From contig NZ_KZ848473.1 of assembly GCF_003327285.1 (NCBI RefSeq), positions 744,001 to 808,000 of the forward strand: DNA of 64,000 nucleotides, in the 5' to 3' direction. This stretch comes from Microbacterium sorbitolivorans (lineage in GTDB: Bacteria; Actinomycetota; Actinomycetes; Actinomycetales; Microbacteriaceae). Positions 27,945 to 40,214 of the stretch are shown piece after piece. The translations under genes and the position numbers were made by a program. Position 1 is the first letter of the stretch; every line of letters starts with the position of its first letter. The notes under the pieces are model-generated. The model searched no databases, was not told the DNA's origin, and was given only the letters and a program-made list of their open reading frames with translations.

Positions 27945-30088
27945 CGAAGAACGTGACCGATTACGACAGCCTGGATTTCTCCGACCTCGAGAACGCGTCC
28001 GTCGACGAGGTCATCACGCACTCGCTGGTGCGCGATGTTCGCCTCGCCTCGGGCCGCACGCTCGCCCTCATCACGCTCCACAACGGGCGCGACCACCGCC
28101 GGCCGAACACCCTCGGCCCGCTCACGCTGCGCGAACTCGCCGAGACCCTCGATGGCCTCGCCGAGCGCGCCACGAAGGGCGAGATCGACGCGGTCGCCAT
28201 CACCGGCAAGCCGTACATCTTCGCCGCGGGCGCCGATCTCTCACAGATCACGTCGCTCTCGACGCGCGACCTGGCGCTCAAGATCGCACAGCGCGGCCAC
28301 CACGTGCTCGGAAAGCTTGGCAGGCTCGGCGTGCCCAGCTTCGCGTTCGTCAACGGCCTCGCCCTCGGCGGCGGCCTCGAGATCGCGCTGAACTCGACGT
28401 ACCGCACGGTCGATTCGTCGGCGGCCGCGCTCGGCCTGCCCGAGGTCTTCCTCGGCATCATCCCGGGCTGGGGTGGTGCGACGCTGCTGCCGAACCTCAT
28501 CGGCATCGAGAACGCCCTCGAGGTCGTCGTCTCGAACCCGCTGAAGCAGAACCGCATGCTGCGCCCCCAGCAGGCGCACGAGCTCGGAATCTTCGACGAG
28601 ATCTTCGGCCCCGCGAACTTCCTCGAAGACTCGCTGTCGTGGGCAGATCGCGTGCTGTCGGGCGAGACGCGCGTCGAGCGCAAGAACGTTCCCGGGAAGA
28701 TCGAGCGCACGATCAAGTGGCCCGCCGCGATCAAGATCGCGCGCGGCATGCTCGAGCAGAAGATCGGCACGGTGCCGCTCTCGCCGTATCGCGCTCTCGA
28801 CCTCCTCGAGCACGCGGCCAAGGGATCCATCGAGGACGGCTTCCAGCTCGAGGACGAGGCGCTTGCCGATCTCGTCGCGAGCGACGAGTTCGCGGCGTCG
28901 ATGTACGCCTTCGACCTCGTGCAGAAGCGCGCGAAGCGCCCCGTCGGTGCCCCCGACAAGGCACTCGCCAAGCGCGTGACGAAGGTCGGCGTGATCGGTG
29001 CGGGCCTCATGGCCAGCCAGTTCGCGCTGCTGTTCGTGCGCCGCCTGCAGGTGCCCGTCGTGATCACCGATGTCTCGGCAGAGCGCGTCGAGAAGGGCCT
29101 CGGCTACATCCGCGACGAGATTGCGAGGCTCGAGCAGAAGGGACGCCTCGACGGCGACGGCGCGGGCCGCCTCCGCGCGCTCATCTCGGGCACGACCGAC
29201 AAGGCCGACTTCGCCGATTGCGACTTCGTCATCGAGGCCGTGTTCGAAGAGACCGCCGTCAAGCAGCAGGTGTTCCGCGAGGTCGAACAGTACATCGCCG
29301 ACGACGCCGTGCTCGCGACCAACACCTCGTCGCTGTCGGTCGAGGAGATCGGATCCGTGCTCGCGCACCCCGAGCGCCTCATCGGCTTCCACTTCTTCAA
29401 CCCCGTGGCCGTCATGCCCCTCGTCGAGGTCGTGCGTACCCCGCAGGCCACCGACGAGGCGATCTCGACGGCGTTCGTGGTCGCGAAGGAGCTGAAGAAG
29501 AACGCGATCGGATCCGCCGACGCGCCGGGCTTCATCGTCAACCGCCTGCTCGCGAAGGTCATGGGTGAGGCCGCCCGCGCCGTCGACGAGGGCGCCGCCC
29601 TCACAGACGTCGAGGAGGCCTTCGGCCCGCTCGGCCTGCCGATGGGGCCGTTCGAGCTCATCGACCTCGTCGGCTGGAAGGTCGCGGCGCACGTGCAGGA
29701 CACGATGGCGACGCACTTCCCCGACCGGTTCTACTCCTCCCCCAACCTGCACGCTCTCGCGGATCTCGACGCACCGCTCGACCGCGACAAGAAGGGGCGG
29801 ATCACCGGCTGGTCGAAGGACGCAAAGAAGGCGATCGAGGTCGGTCGCGACGCCGCACCCGCCGACGAGATCCTGCGCCGCGTGCAGCACGAGCTCGCCC
29901 GCGAGATCCGCCTAATGCTCGACGAGGGCGTCGTGCCCGAGGTCGAAGACATCGACCTCGCGCTGATCCTCGGTGCGGGCTGGCCGATGATCGACGGCGG
30001 CGCCACGCCGTACCTCGACCGCGTCGGCGCCTCGGAGGCCGCCGGCGGCGGCGACTTCCACACCCCACAGATCCGCGGCGTGAAGTAA
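27941..30088 (+). CDS. fadB: 3-hydroxyacyl-CoA dehydrogenase / enoyl-CoA hydratase fusion
   Basis: This bifunctional beta-oxidation enzyme has 715 residues. The N-terminal crotonase domain (about 30-210) has GGGLEIALN and GLPEVFLGIIPGWGG with both catalytic Glu residues. The NAD-binding dehydrogenase domain begins at about 345 (VGVIGAGLMASQFA), with the catalytic His in GFHFFNPVAVMPLVEV and the C-terminal domain from NRLLAKV. GTG 27941 overlaps the fadA stop; an in-frame GTG at 27953 has a better spaced AGAGGAAG and is a reasonable alternative. Confidence 0.95.
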   Translation: MTKNVTDYDSLDFSDLENASVDEVITHSLVRDVRLASGRTLALITLHNGRDHRRPNTLGPLTLRELAETLDGLAERATKGEIDAVAITGKPYIFAAGADLSQITSLSTRDLALKIAQRGHHVLGKLGRLGVPSFAFVNGLALGGGLEIALNSTYRTVDSSAAALGLPEVFLGIIPGWGGATLLPNLIGIENALEVVVSNPLKQNRMLRPQQAHELGIFDEIFGPANFLEDSLSWADRVLSGETRVERKNVPGKIERTIKWPAAIKIARGMLEQKIGTVPLSPYRALDLLEHAAKGSIEDGFQLEDEALADLVASDEFAASMYAFDLVQKRAKRPVGAPDKALAKRVTKVGVIGAGLMASQFALLFVRRLQVPVVITDVSAERVEKGLGYIRDEIARLEQKGRLDGDGAGRLRALISGTTDKADFADCDFVIEAVFEETAVKQQVFREVEQYIADDAVLATNTSSLSVEEIGSVLAHPERLIGFHFFNPVAVMPLVEVVRTPQATDEAISTAFVVAKELKKNAIGSADAPGFIVNRLLAKVMGEAARAVDEGAALTDVEEAFGPLGLPMGPFELIDLVGWKVAAHVQDTMATHFPDRFYSSPNLHALADLDAPLDRDKKGRITGWSKDAKKAIEVGRDAAPADEILRRVQHELAREIRLMLDEGVVPEVEDIDLALILGAGWPMIDGGATPYLDRVGASEAAGGGDFHTPQIRGVK

Positions 30089-30104
30089 CCCCCGCACACG
30101 CGCG

Positions 30105-30140
30105 AACGCCCGCTCCCACATACCAGTGGGAGCGGGCGTT
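30105..30140 (+). terminator. Terminator of the fadAB operon
   Basis: A perfect 15-bp stem (30105-30119 with 30126-30140) with a 6-base loop ends GGGCGTTTG. It lies between the convergent fadB and dxs genes and may act in both directions. Confidence 0.82.
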
Positions 30141-30176
30141 TGTCGTGCGTGGCGGGCCCGTATCGGCCCGCGCGCC

Positions 30177-32132
30177 TTACCGCGTGTTGCGGGCGCGGTC
30201 CATCGTGATCGCGCCCGTGAGGGGCGTGGAGCCGTCCTGGCGGGCGACGGGGACGCGGGTGCCGAGCACCTGCGAGACGACGTCCTGGGCGATCTTCGAC
30301 GCCGTGAGGCCGGCGTCCTCGAGCACCTGCTCGCGCGTGGCGTGGTCGATGAACTCGTCGGGCAGACCCAGCTCGTCGACGGCCGTGTCGACACCCGCCT
30401 CGCGGAGCACCTGGCGCACGCGCGTGCCGATGCCGCCGACGCGGATGCCGTCTTCGATCGTGATGACGAGGCGGTGGCGGGCGGCGAGGTCGACGATCGA
30501 GTCGGCGACGGGGACGACCCAGCGCGGGTCAATCACGGTCGCGCCGATCCCCTGCGCTTTCAGTCGCTCGGCGACGTCGAGCGCCATGCGGGCGAAGGGG
30601 CCGATGCCGATGAGGAGCACGTCCTCGTCGCCGTTGCGTGCGAGCACGTCGACGCCATCGGAGAGGCGCTCGATCGCATCGATGCTCTCGCCGACCTCGC
30701 CCTTCGGGTAGCGGATCACCGTCGGCGCGTCGTTGATCTCGACGGCCTCGTCGAGCTCCTCGCGGAGGCGCTCGGCGTCGCGGGGGGCCGCGATTCGGAT
30801 GTGCGGCACGATGTGCAGCAGCGCGAGGTCCCACATGCCGTGGTGGCTGGGACCGTCGGGGCCCGTGACGCCCGAGCGGTCGAAGACGAAGGTCACGCCC
30901 GCCTTGTGCAACGCAACGTCCATCAACACCTGGTCGAAGGCGCGGTTCACGAAGGTCGCGTAGAGCGCGACGACGGGGTGCAGGCCGCCGTAGGCGAGGC
31001 CCGCGGCGCTCGCGACGGCGTGCTGCTCGGCAATGCCGACGTCGTAGACGCGCTCGGGGAACTTCTCCGCGAACGGGCCGAGTCCCGTCGGGCGCAACAT
31101 CGCGGCCGTCATCGCGATGACGTCGGAACGGCGCTCGCCGACCTCGACGAGGGCGTCGGCGAACACGCCCGTCCAGTCCTCGCCCTTGCGCCCACCGACG
31201 GGCTTACCCGTCTTGGGGTCGATCTTGTTGACGGCGTGGAACTGGTCGGCCTCGTCATTGCGGGCCGGGGCGTAGCCGCGGCCCTTCTCGGTGATGGCGT
31301 GGACGATTACCGGCGCGCTGTAGCGCTTGGCCTGCTCGAAGGTCTCGAGGAGCGCCGGCAGGTCGTGCCCGTCGACGGGGCCGAGGTACTTGATGTCGAG
31401 CTGCGCGTAGAGCGCCGAGTTGTTGGTCAGGCGCGACAGGAAACCGTGCGTGCCGCCGCGGACACCGCGGTAGAGCGCGCGACCGACGCGGCCCAGGCGG
31501 CGCGCCGCTTTGCCGGACTTCTGGTCGAGGTCGCGGTACGCGGATCCGGTGCGGACCCGGTTGAGGTAGCGCGCCATGCCGCCGATCGTCGGGGCGTAGC
31601 TGCGGCCATTGTCGTTGACGACGATCACGAGGTTGCGGTCGTTGTCGTCGGTGATGTTGTTGAGGGCCTCCCACGTCATGCCGCCCGTGAGGGCGCCATC
31701 GCCGACGACGGCCACCACATGGCGGTCGTCACGGCCCGTGCGGGCGAACGCGCGCGAGATGCCGTCGGCCCAGCTGAGCGAGCTCGATGCGTGCGACGAC
31801 TCGACAACGTCGTGCTCGCTCTCGGAACGCTGCGGGTAGCCGGCGAGGCCGTCGCGCGAGCGCAGCCCCGAGAAGTCCTGGCGGCCCGTGAGCAGCTTGT
31901 GCACGTAAGACTGGTGGCCCGTGTCCCAGACGATCGGATCTTGGGGCGAGTCGAATACGCGGTGTAGGGCGATCGTCAGCTCGACGACGCCGAGGTTCGG
32001 CCCGAGGTGCCCGCCGGTCTGCGAGACGTTCTCGACGAGGAACTCTCGCACCTCGGCGGCGAGCTGGGTGAGCTCGCGCTTCGACAGGCGGTCGAGATCG
32101 CGCGGACCCGAGATCGAATCAAGCAGACTCAT
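30177..32132 (-). CDS. dxs: 1-deoxy-D-xylulose-5-phosphate synthase
   Basis: This thiamine-diphosphate enzyme condenses pyruvate and glyceraldehyde 3-phosphate, the first step of the MEP isoprenoid pathway. The 651 residues have HLGPNLGVVELTIALHRVF, DTGHQSYVHKLLTGR, the ThDP motif VGDGALTGGMTWEALNN, and the transketolase C-terminal domains with DRSGVTGPDGPSHHG. It is a single gene between two hairpins. Confidence 0.97.
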   Translation of the reverse strand: MSLLDSISGPRDLDRLSKRELTQLAAEVREFLVENVSQTGGHLGPNLGVVELTIALHRVFDSPQDPIVWDTGHQSYVHKLLTGRQDFSGLRSRDGLAGYPQRSESEHDVVESSHASSSLSWADGISRAFARTGRDDRHVVAVVGDGALTGGMTWEALNNITDDNDRNLVIVVNDNGRSYAPTIGGMARYLNRVRTGSAYRDLDQKSGKAARRLGRVGRALYRGVRGGTHGFLSRLTNNSALYAQLDIKYLGPVDGHDLPALLETFEQAKRYSAPVIVHAITEKGRGYAPARNDEADQFHAVNKIDPKTGKPVGGRKGEDWTGVFADALVEVGERRSDVIAMTAAMLRPTGLGPFAEKFPERVYDVGIAEQHAVASAAGLAYGGLHPVVALYATFVNRAFDQVLMDVALHKAGVTFVFDRSGVTGPDGPSHHGMWDLALLHIVPHIRIAAPRDAERLREELDEAVEINDAPTVIRYPKGEVGESIDAIERLSDGVDVLARNGDEDVLLIGIGPFARMALDVAERLKAQGIGATVIDPRWVVPVADSIVDLAARHRLVITIEDGIRVGGIGTRVRQVLREAGVDTAVDELGLPDEFIDHATREQVLEDAGLTASKIAQDVVSQVLGTRVPVARQDGSTPLTGAITMDRARNTR

Positions 32133-32177
32133 AATTTCGAGCGTACGCCTCCTGGCCTGGAAAACGGGCGGGACGCG

Positions 32178-32216
32178 ACGAGGCCCCTCCCGTCTTGTCG
32201 ACGGGAGGGGCCTCGT
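32178..32216 (-). terminator. Hairpin after acnA
   Basis: A perfect 17-bp stem (32178-32194 with 32200-32216) with a 5-base loop lies 16 bases past the acnA stop and upstream of dxs. It has a short T-run only in the plus orientation, but strong GC pairing makes it a likely terminator for acnA. Confidence 0.7.
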
Positions 32217-32231
32217 TTCGTTGAGCGGCTG

Positions 32232-35048
<2,817 letters not shown>

Positions 35049-35138
35049 GGGTGTCTCCTTTGTGGTCGACCGCAGCATTGCGCTCCCATCTTCCTCCTCA
35101 GAGGCAGCTGGTGCTAGGAAGGTCGACCTAACGTCGCA

Positions 35139-35162
35139 ATTTATCTTGATGTCAAGATAAAT
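35139..35162. promoter_or_regulatory. 24-bp palindrome upstream of acnA
   Basis: ATTTATCTTGA and TCAAGATAAAT flank a 2-base asymmetric centre, so 22 of 24 positions are symmetric. Its AT-rich makeup contrasts with the surrounding 70% GC. It lies about 91-114 bases upstream of the acnA start and 13 bases beyond the stop codon region of DUF3159's gap, where a dimeric repressor or activator could control aconitase. Confidence 0.7.
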
Positions 35163-35176
35163 AATACCAGCGTCGA

Positions 35177-35926
35177 CTACTTGCGATCGCCGTATGCGGC
35201 CCGCGCGGCCAGCCACGTGACGGCGACAAGCGGCGCGAAGAGCGGGATCCCCATGACGAGCTTGACGGTGCCGAGCACCTGCACGATGTCGTCGCCACCG
35301 GCGAGCCACATCGGAAACTGCACGGCGAGTCGCAGGAAGAACAGCGCCGCCCACATGATCGCGAGCCAGAAGAACACCCGACGCTTGCGGCGATCCTTGC
35401 GCCACGCGATTCCGTCGTCCATCAGGAAGCCGACTGCGAGGCCGATGATCGACCAGCCGGCGACCGCCGAGACAAGGAAGGCGGATCCGTAGAGCACGTT
35501 CGTGACGAAGCCCGGAATGAAGTTGTCTTCCGCGCGGCCGGTAAAGAGCACGAGCGCGCCGGCCACGCCGACGGCGACGAGGCCGCCGAGCGCGGCGGAC
35601 GGCGCCTGCTTCTGCGCGAGGCGCGCGACCGTAAAGACTCCGGCGGCGGCGACCGAAGCGATCACGGCGATGAGGTTGTTGTCGGGCCAGATCGTGAGGC
35701 TCACGAGGAACACGACGAGCGGCAGGACCGACTCGACGATGCCGCGCACGCCGCCGATCGCGCTCCAGACGGCGGCGCCCGTCGACGTCGATTGCGACGG
35801 ATCCAGGCCCGCGCGCTTCGCGGCGGCGCCGAACGCCTGCCCGAGCACGCTCGAGGCGCTCGGCTCCGCGGGAGGAGGCGTCAGCGGCGTCTCCTCCCGC
35901 GGCTGCTCCTCGGACCGGTCGACCAT
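35177..35926 (-). CDS. DUF3159 family membrane protein
   Basis: The 249-residue actinobacterial protein has a Pro/Glu-rich cytoplasmic N-terminus (about 1-45) and five to six membrane segments, including [15 protein letters not shown] and [15 protein letters not shown]. Its function is unknown. The ATG overlaps the stop of the DUF3710 gene by one base (TGATG), and this DUF3710-DUF3159 pair next to dut is conserved in actinobacteria. Confidence 0.87.
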   Translation of the reverse strand: MVDRSEEQPREETPLTPPPAEPSASSVLGQAFGAAAKRAGLDPSQSTSTGAAVWSAIGGVRGIVESVLPLVVFLVSLTIWPDNNLIAVIASVAAAGVFTVARLAQKQAPSAALGGLVAVGVAGALVLFTGRAEDNFIPGFVTNVLYGSAFLVSAVAGWSIIGLAVGFLMDDGIAWRKDRRKRRVFFWLAIMWAALFFLRLAVQFPMWLAGGDDIVQVLGTVKLVMGIPLFAPLVAVTWLAARAAYGDRK

Positions 35927-36507
35927 CAGGATCCGGGGGTCACGGGCATCGTGAGCGGAATGAGGTCGCGCGGCGGCATGGGCGAAGCGCCACGAACGAC
36001 GACGAGCGAGCGGAAGAGATCCTCAACCTGCTCGGCCGCCTCGGGCGAGCTCGCGCCCGCCCCGCCGATCACGCCGCGCAGGAACCAGCGCGGGCCGTCA
36101 ACGCCGACGAAGCGCACGACGCGCGTGCCGGCCGGCTCGCGCACCTCCGCGAGCAGCTCGGGGCCGAAGGGGCCCTCGCGCTCCTCGACGCGGCCGCCCT
36201 GGCCCGCGACCTGCGCGCGAATCTGCTCGCGCGTCTCGTGCCACAGGCCCGTCGAGCGCGGCGCCGCGAACGGCTGCACCTGCAGCGTCGACTCGGCGTA
36301 GTCGAGACCGACGGCGACGATGCGCTGGGTCTTCTCCTCGACCTCAAGACGCAGGTTCAGGCCGTCGCGCGGCAACACCTTGACGCCGCCGATGTCGATG
36401 TAGGGGCGGACGGGGTTCGCCTCGGTCGCGTCGAACGGGCCGTTCTCGGCGCGGTCTGCCGGCGCCGACTTCTCGGTCGGCAGCGGGGTTTCCTGGGAAT
36501 CAGTCAT
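35926..36507 (-). CDS. DUF3710 family protein
   Basis: The 193-residue soluble actinobacterial protein is of unknown function. It has an acidic disordered N-terminus (1-25) and conserved [33 protein letters not shown] and [18 protein letters not shown]. It lies between dut and the DUF3159 gene on the same strand; the partnership with dut suggests, but does not prove, a nucleic-acid or stress role. Confidence 0.88.
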   Translation of the reverse strand: MTDSQETPLPTEKSAPADRAENGPFDATEANPVRPYIDIGGVKVLPRDGLNLRLEVEEKTQRIVAVGLDYAESTLQVQPFAAPRSTGLWHETREQIRAQVAGQGGRVEEREGPFGPELLAEVREPAGTRVVRFVGVDGPRWFLRGVIGGAGASSPEAAEQVEDLFRSLVVVRGASPMPPRDLIPLTMPVTPGS

Positions 36508-36531
36508 CTGTTTTGCCTTGTGTCTCTGAGA

Positions 36532-36978
36532 TCAGCGAGCCAGGGTGGCGTAGCCGGACGAGCCGAAGCCGCCCTCGCCGCGAACGCTCTCGTCGAGTTC
36601 CTCGACGGGGATGAAGGTGGCGCGCAGCACCGGGGCGATGATCAGCTGCGCGATGCGGTCGCCCGCCGTGATCGTATAGGGGTTCTCGCGATCGGTGTTG
36701 AGCAGCGCGACCTTGATCTCGCCGCGGTAGCCGGCGTCGATCGTGCCGGGCGAGTTCACGATGGTGATGCCGTGCTTTGCGGCGAGGCCGCTACGGGGCA
36801 CGACGAACGCCGCGCAACCATCGGGAAGCGCGATGCGCACGCCCGTCGGAACCAACTGGCGCTGGCCGGGTTCGAGCACGAGATCGATTGTCGAAACCAG
36901 GTCCGCGCCGGCGTCGCCGGGGTTGGCGTACACCGGAACCGAGGGTGCGACAATGGGGATGTCCACGGAATCACTCAC
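36532..36978 (-). CDS. dut: dUTP diphosphatase
   Basis: This trimeric dUTPase hydrolyses dUTP to dUMP. The five motifs are seen, including GDAGADLVST, PRSGLAAKHG, GTIDAGYRGEIKV, GDRIAQLIIAP and the C-terminal RGEGGFGSSG that closes the active site. GTG 36978 (VSDSVDIPI, 148 aa) is preferred; another in-frame GTG at 36996 would overlap the divergent DUF3093 gene start. Confidence 0.96.
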   Translation of the reverse strand: MSDSVDIPIVAPSVPVYANPGDAGADLVSTIDLVLEPGQRQLVPTGVRIALPDGCAAFVVPRSGLAAKHGITIVNSPGTIDAGYRGEIKVALLNTDRENPYTITAGDRIAQLIIAPVLRATFIPVEELDESVRGEGGFGSSGYATLAR

Positions 36979-36990
36979 GACTCGAGGGTA

Positions 36991-37479
36991 ATGCACGTCT
37001 TGAATGCCTCAGCAGGAACCGGCCGACAGTCGGCGTCCGCCTACCGCGAACGCCTCACCCCGTCGCTCAAGTTCATCGTCGGCGCCGGCATCATCGCGCC
37101 CATGATCTCGCTCGTCTTCGTGCGCTTCGACGCCACGGCCGCCCTGATCATCGGCCTGCTCTCGGCCGCGCTCCTCATCTGGATCCTGCTCAGCACCGCC
37201 CCGCGCGTGCGAGTGGAGAACGGCGAGCTGATCGCGGGGCGCGCGCACATCGACGTCACGCTCCTCGGCGAGCCGCAGGTGCTCACGGGCGAGGAGGCGG
37301 CGCGGGCGCGCGGCACGGGCCTGGATCCGCGGGGCTGGTACCTCATTCGCGGCGGCATCGACGGGATCGTGCTCGTGGAGAACATCGATCCGGCGGATCC
37401 CGTCACGTCGTGGACGGTGTCTACGCGAACGCCGGATCGCCTGGCAGCGGCGATCCGGCGTTCACAAAACGCGTCTTAG
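36991..37479 (+). CDS. DUF3093 family membrane protein
   Basis: The 162-residue actinobacterial protein has two N-terminal membrane segments (about 27-70) followed by a small soluble domain with RVRVENGELIAGRAHI and DPRGWYLIRGGIDGIV. The ATG at 36991 has GAGGG close upstream. It is divergent from dut and overlaps the 3' end of the DUF4193 gene tail-to-tail by 4 bases. The function is unknown. Confidence 0.87.
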   Translation: MHVLNASAGTGRQSASAYRERLTPSLKFIVGAGIIAPMISLVFVRFDATAALIIGLLSAALLIWILLSTAPRVRVENGELIAGRAHIDVTLLGEPQVLTGEEAARARGTGLDPRGWYLIRGGIDGIVLVENIDPADPVTSWTVSTRTPDRLAAAIRRSQNAS

Positions 37480-37766
37480 GCGCAGTCCTTGCAGATCGGG
37501 CCCGCGTCGCCGACGTGATCGATCTGCGAGCGGTGCTTCACGAGGAAGCACTCCATGCACGTGAACTCGTCCTGCTGCGGGGGAAGAACGACGACGTCGA
37601 GCTCGACGTTCGACAGGTCGGTTCCGCCGAGAACGAAACTGGGGTTATCCGAGTCCTCCGACTCGACCGCGCTGCTCTGGTTCGAACGAGCGGCCTTGAG
37701 GGCCTCGATCGACTCGTTGCCCTCGTCTTCGTTCTTGTTGCGCGGGGCGTCGTAATCAGTTGCCAT
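37476..37766 (-). CDS. DUF4193 family zinc-ribbon protein
   Basis: The 96-residue protein is found throughout actinobacteria. It has an acidic N-terminal half and a C-terminal CMEC...CKDC pair of Cys pairs that probably binds zinc, with the conserved ELDVVVLPPQQDEFTC lead-in. The function is unknown. The gene is divergent from sepH across about 283 bases. Confidence 0.9.
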   Translation of the reverse strand: MATDYDAPRNKNEDEGNESIEALKAARSNQSSAVESEDSDNPSFVLGGTDLSNVELDVVVLPPQQDEFTCMECFLVKHRSQIDHVGDAGPICKDCA

Positions 37767-38049
37767 TACCGGGCGTCACTTCTTTCGTGGGGGTGGTTCG
37801 GGTCCACGCTGGCGAAAAGATCGGGGATCGAGAGACTTCTCGAATTTCCGGACCGACGCGTGCGTGGCGGCGTTAGTTTGCATGACACAACCTGAATTCG
37901 CAAATGCATTTTCTGAGAACGATCCGTGTGCCGATGCCTACGGCCCGACAAAACCCGCGGCACGCCACGGTTCTTCCCGCCATTCACGGGTTCGACGTGA
38001 CACCATGTGTCGGATGCGGTCGCTCGCGCGCCGCGCGGAGAGGAGCAGG
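37767..38049. other. Intergenic region between DUF4193 and sepH
   Basis: This 283-base gap must hold promoters for both divergent genes. A locally AT-rich stretch around 37876-37918 contains TTTGCAT and GCAAATGCA. Open frames through it lack a ribosome site and coding character. I see no RNA gene or long repeat. Confidence 0.4.
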
Positions 38050-39012
38050 ATGGAACAGCTGACCATCGTGGGCACGGAGGGGACGACGCTCGTCCTCGCG
38101 ACTGAGCACGGACAGCGCTTCACCCTCGAGATCGACGACATGCTTCGCGGCGAGGTCAGGAAGACCCGAGCCATCACGGAGCCGAAGCCTCCCGCGACGG
38201 GTCCGAACCCCCGCGAGATCCAGGCGCACATCCGCGCCGGCCTCTCGGCGGACGAGGTCGCCGAGCTGCTCGGATGCGACGTCGAGCGCGTGCGCCCCTT
38301 CGAGGGTCCGGTGCTCGCCGAGCGCGAGCACATCGTCGATCGTGCCCTCGCGATGCCCGTCCTCCGCGGCGTGCAGGTGGGTCTCGAGGAGAACCCGACC
38401 TTCGGCACCGTCATCCGCGAGAAGCTCGCCGATCTCTCGGCGGTCGCGGAGCGCTGGACGAGCTGGAAGTCCGAGGACGGCTGGATCATCAAGCTGACCT
38501 TCGAGGCGGCCGGCGTCGAGCGCGATGCGCGCTGGACCTACGACCCGCGCCGCAGCGCGCTCGCCCCCGCGAACGACGACGCCACCCAGCTGTCGCGCCA
38601 GGGCAAGGTGCAGGACGGCCTGATCCCCCGCCTCCGCGCCCTCGACGTCGCCGAGGAGCAGAAGGACGCGTCGACCTTCGACGAGAGCTCCTTCGCCGAA
38701 GAGGCTCCCCAGGCCCCGGCCGAGCCGGAGCACGTCGCCGACACCGCAGACCTGCTCGAGGCGCTCCGCCGCAAGCGCGGCCAGCGCGAGACACCGCAGG
38801 CGGATCCGGAGATCGACGAGACGCCCTCGAGGCCCGTCGCACTCCTCAGCCCGTCGGCCGACGACGAGCCCGAGGCCGAGCCCGCCGCCGAGTCGGAGAC
38901 CGATGGTGACGCGTCGTCGAACGGAAACGACGCGTCAAAGCGCCGCCGCCGCCCGTCGATGCCGTCGTGGGACGAGATCGTGTTCGGCGCCCGCGGCGAC
39001 GATCAGCCGTAA
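38050..39012 (+). CDS. sepH: SepH, FtsZ-associated cell-division protein
   Basis: SepH (DUF3071) binds FtsZ and promotes its assembly in actinobacteria. The ATG at 38050 follows GAGAGGAGCAGG. The 320 residues have the N-terminal DUF3071 domain with the helix-turn-helix-like LSADEVAELLGCDVERVRPFEGPV, a WTSWKSEDGWIIKL block, and a long acidic disordered C-terminus ending in a basic RRRRPSMPSWDEIVFG motif. The neighbours DUF4193, DUF3093 and dut are the usual ones. Confidence 0.92.
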   Translation: MEQLTIVGTEGTTLVLATEHGQRFTLEIDDMLRGEVRKTRAITEPKPPATGPNPREIQAHIRAGLSADEVAELLGCDVERVRPFEGPVLAEREHIVDRALAMPVLRGVQVGLEENPTFGTVIREKLADLSAVAERWTSWKSEDGWIIKLTFEAAGVERDARWTYDPRRSALAPANDDATQLSRQGKVQDGLIPRLRALDVAEEQKDASTFDESSFAEEAPQAPAEPEHVADTADLLEALRRKRGQRETPQADPEIDETPSRPVALLSPSADDEPEAEPAAESETDGDASSNGNDASKRRRRPSMPSWDEIVFGARGDDQP

Positions 39013-39018
39013 ACCGGC

Positions 39019-40149
39019 TTACGCATAGGCGCCGAGGCGGATGAGCGGCACGGTCGTCTCCTCCGGCGTCAGCGCGCCGTGCTGGCCGACCATGGTCTGC
39101 GCGCGCTTGTCGGCCACGCGGTCGTCGTAGAACGCCCAGAGGCCGCGTGCGGCGACCATGACGTCGCCCAGGCGCCCGAGCGCCTCCGGCGCGACATCGG
39201 GCCCGAAGAGGCCGTCCTCGAGCGCCTCCGTGCGCGTCGACACGTCGGCGGCTTTGCCGTTCATCTCGCGCCACACCTCGGCCACGCGATCGGCGTCTGC
39301 CCCCTCGTCGAGGTAGAGGTGCAGGAAGCGCGGCTCGCCACCGATGAGGCGGACGCCCTCGAGGCGCGGGTCGCCGTCCGCGAGCAGGATGTGCCGCGTC
39401 GGTGGCACGTCGACCATGCCATGGTCGGCCGTCACGATCGCGCCAACGCCGGCCGGCAGGCTCAGCGCGGGGCGTAGCGCGCTGTCGATGCGCTCGAGCG
39501 TGGCGCGCCAGCGATCGGAGTCGACGCCGCCCTTGTGGCCGGCCCTGTCGAGCTCCGGGATGTAGCAATAGACGAGCGCGCCCTCGGTCTGCGCGGCGAG
39601 GGCACACGCGACGCGCACGCGTTCCTCGAGGTCGTTCTCCGCGATGAATTCGCTGCCCCGCTGCACCGCGCGGGTGAAGCCCGTCGCGCGGTACTCGGAG
39701 TGCGCGACGGAGTAGGCGCGGATCCCATGCTCCCCCGCGCGCTCGAAGATCGTGCGCTCGAGCTGCCAGGAATCCGGATCCAGCCCCTGCTTCTCGTACC
39801 CGCTCAGCTGGTTCGCGACGATGCCGCGCGCCGGATCCAGCAGGCTGTAGCCGACAATGCCGTGCGCGCCGGGCAGGGATCCGGTGAGCATCGAGGTGAG
39901 GGCAGCCGCCGTCGTCGACGGCGCGACCGTCTGGGCGGTGTGCTTCTTCGGCATCGCCTGCGCGAGGTGCCGGGCGTGGGATGCGTGGGCGCGCAGCTGG
40001 ATGGCGCCGAGCCCGTCGATGAGGAACAACACGGCGGAGCGAGCGGGCGCGAACCAGCTCTCCTCCCCCGTCAGCGAGCGGAGCATCTGCTGCGCCACTC
40101 CGGCGAGATCCCGGGCCTGGTCTGGCCTCACGGGTAGAATTCTTGGCAT
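39019..40149 (-). CDS. Type I phosphodiesterase/nucleotide pyrophosphatase family protein
   Basis: An alkaline-phosphatase-superfamily hydrolase of 376 residues. Metal and nucleophile sites are seen in FLIDGLGA (Asp), VAPSTTAAALTSMLTG (Thr nucleophile), ELDRAGHKGG (Asp, His) and VTADHGMVDV (Asp, His), with the final His in MVGQHGALTPEE. No signal peptide is visible. It is convergent with sepH, 6 bases apart, and divergent from parC. The substrate is unknown. Confidence 0.9.
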   Translation of the reverse strand: MPRILPVRPDQARDLAGVAQQMLRSLTGEESWFAPARSAVLFLIDGLGAIQLRAHASHARHLAQAMPKKHTAQTVAPSTTAAALTSMLTGSLPGAHGIVGYSLLDPARGIVANQLSGYEKQGLDPDSWQLERTIFERAGEHGIRAYSVAHSEYRATGFTRAVQRGSEFIAENDLEERVRVACALAAQTEGALVYCYIPELDRAGHKGGVDSDRWRATLERIDSALRPALSLPAGVGAIVTADHGMVDVPPTRHILLADGDPRLEGVRLIGGEPRFLHLYLDEGADADRVAEVWREMNGKAADVSTRTEALEDGLFGPDVAPEALGRLGDVMVAARGLWAFYDDRVADKRAQTMVGQHGALTPEETTVPLIRLGAYA

Positions 40150-40214
40150 CCGGGCCAGTCTCCCACACGTGGCGCTGAGGGCCCGGAATTCGTCGTTTCA
40201 GGAGAGAGGCCCAG

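Noticed and set aside
30126..31967. 613-residue plus-strand frame opposite dxs
   Set aside because: Low-complexity Val/Asp/Arg composition typical of antisense frames; dxs motifs are complete on the other strand.
37864..38049. Small plus-strand open frame in front of sepH
   Set aside because: No ribosome site or coding bias, and the SepH N-terminus starts at 38050.
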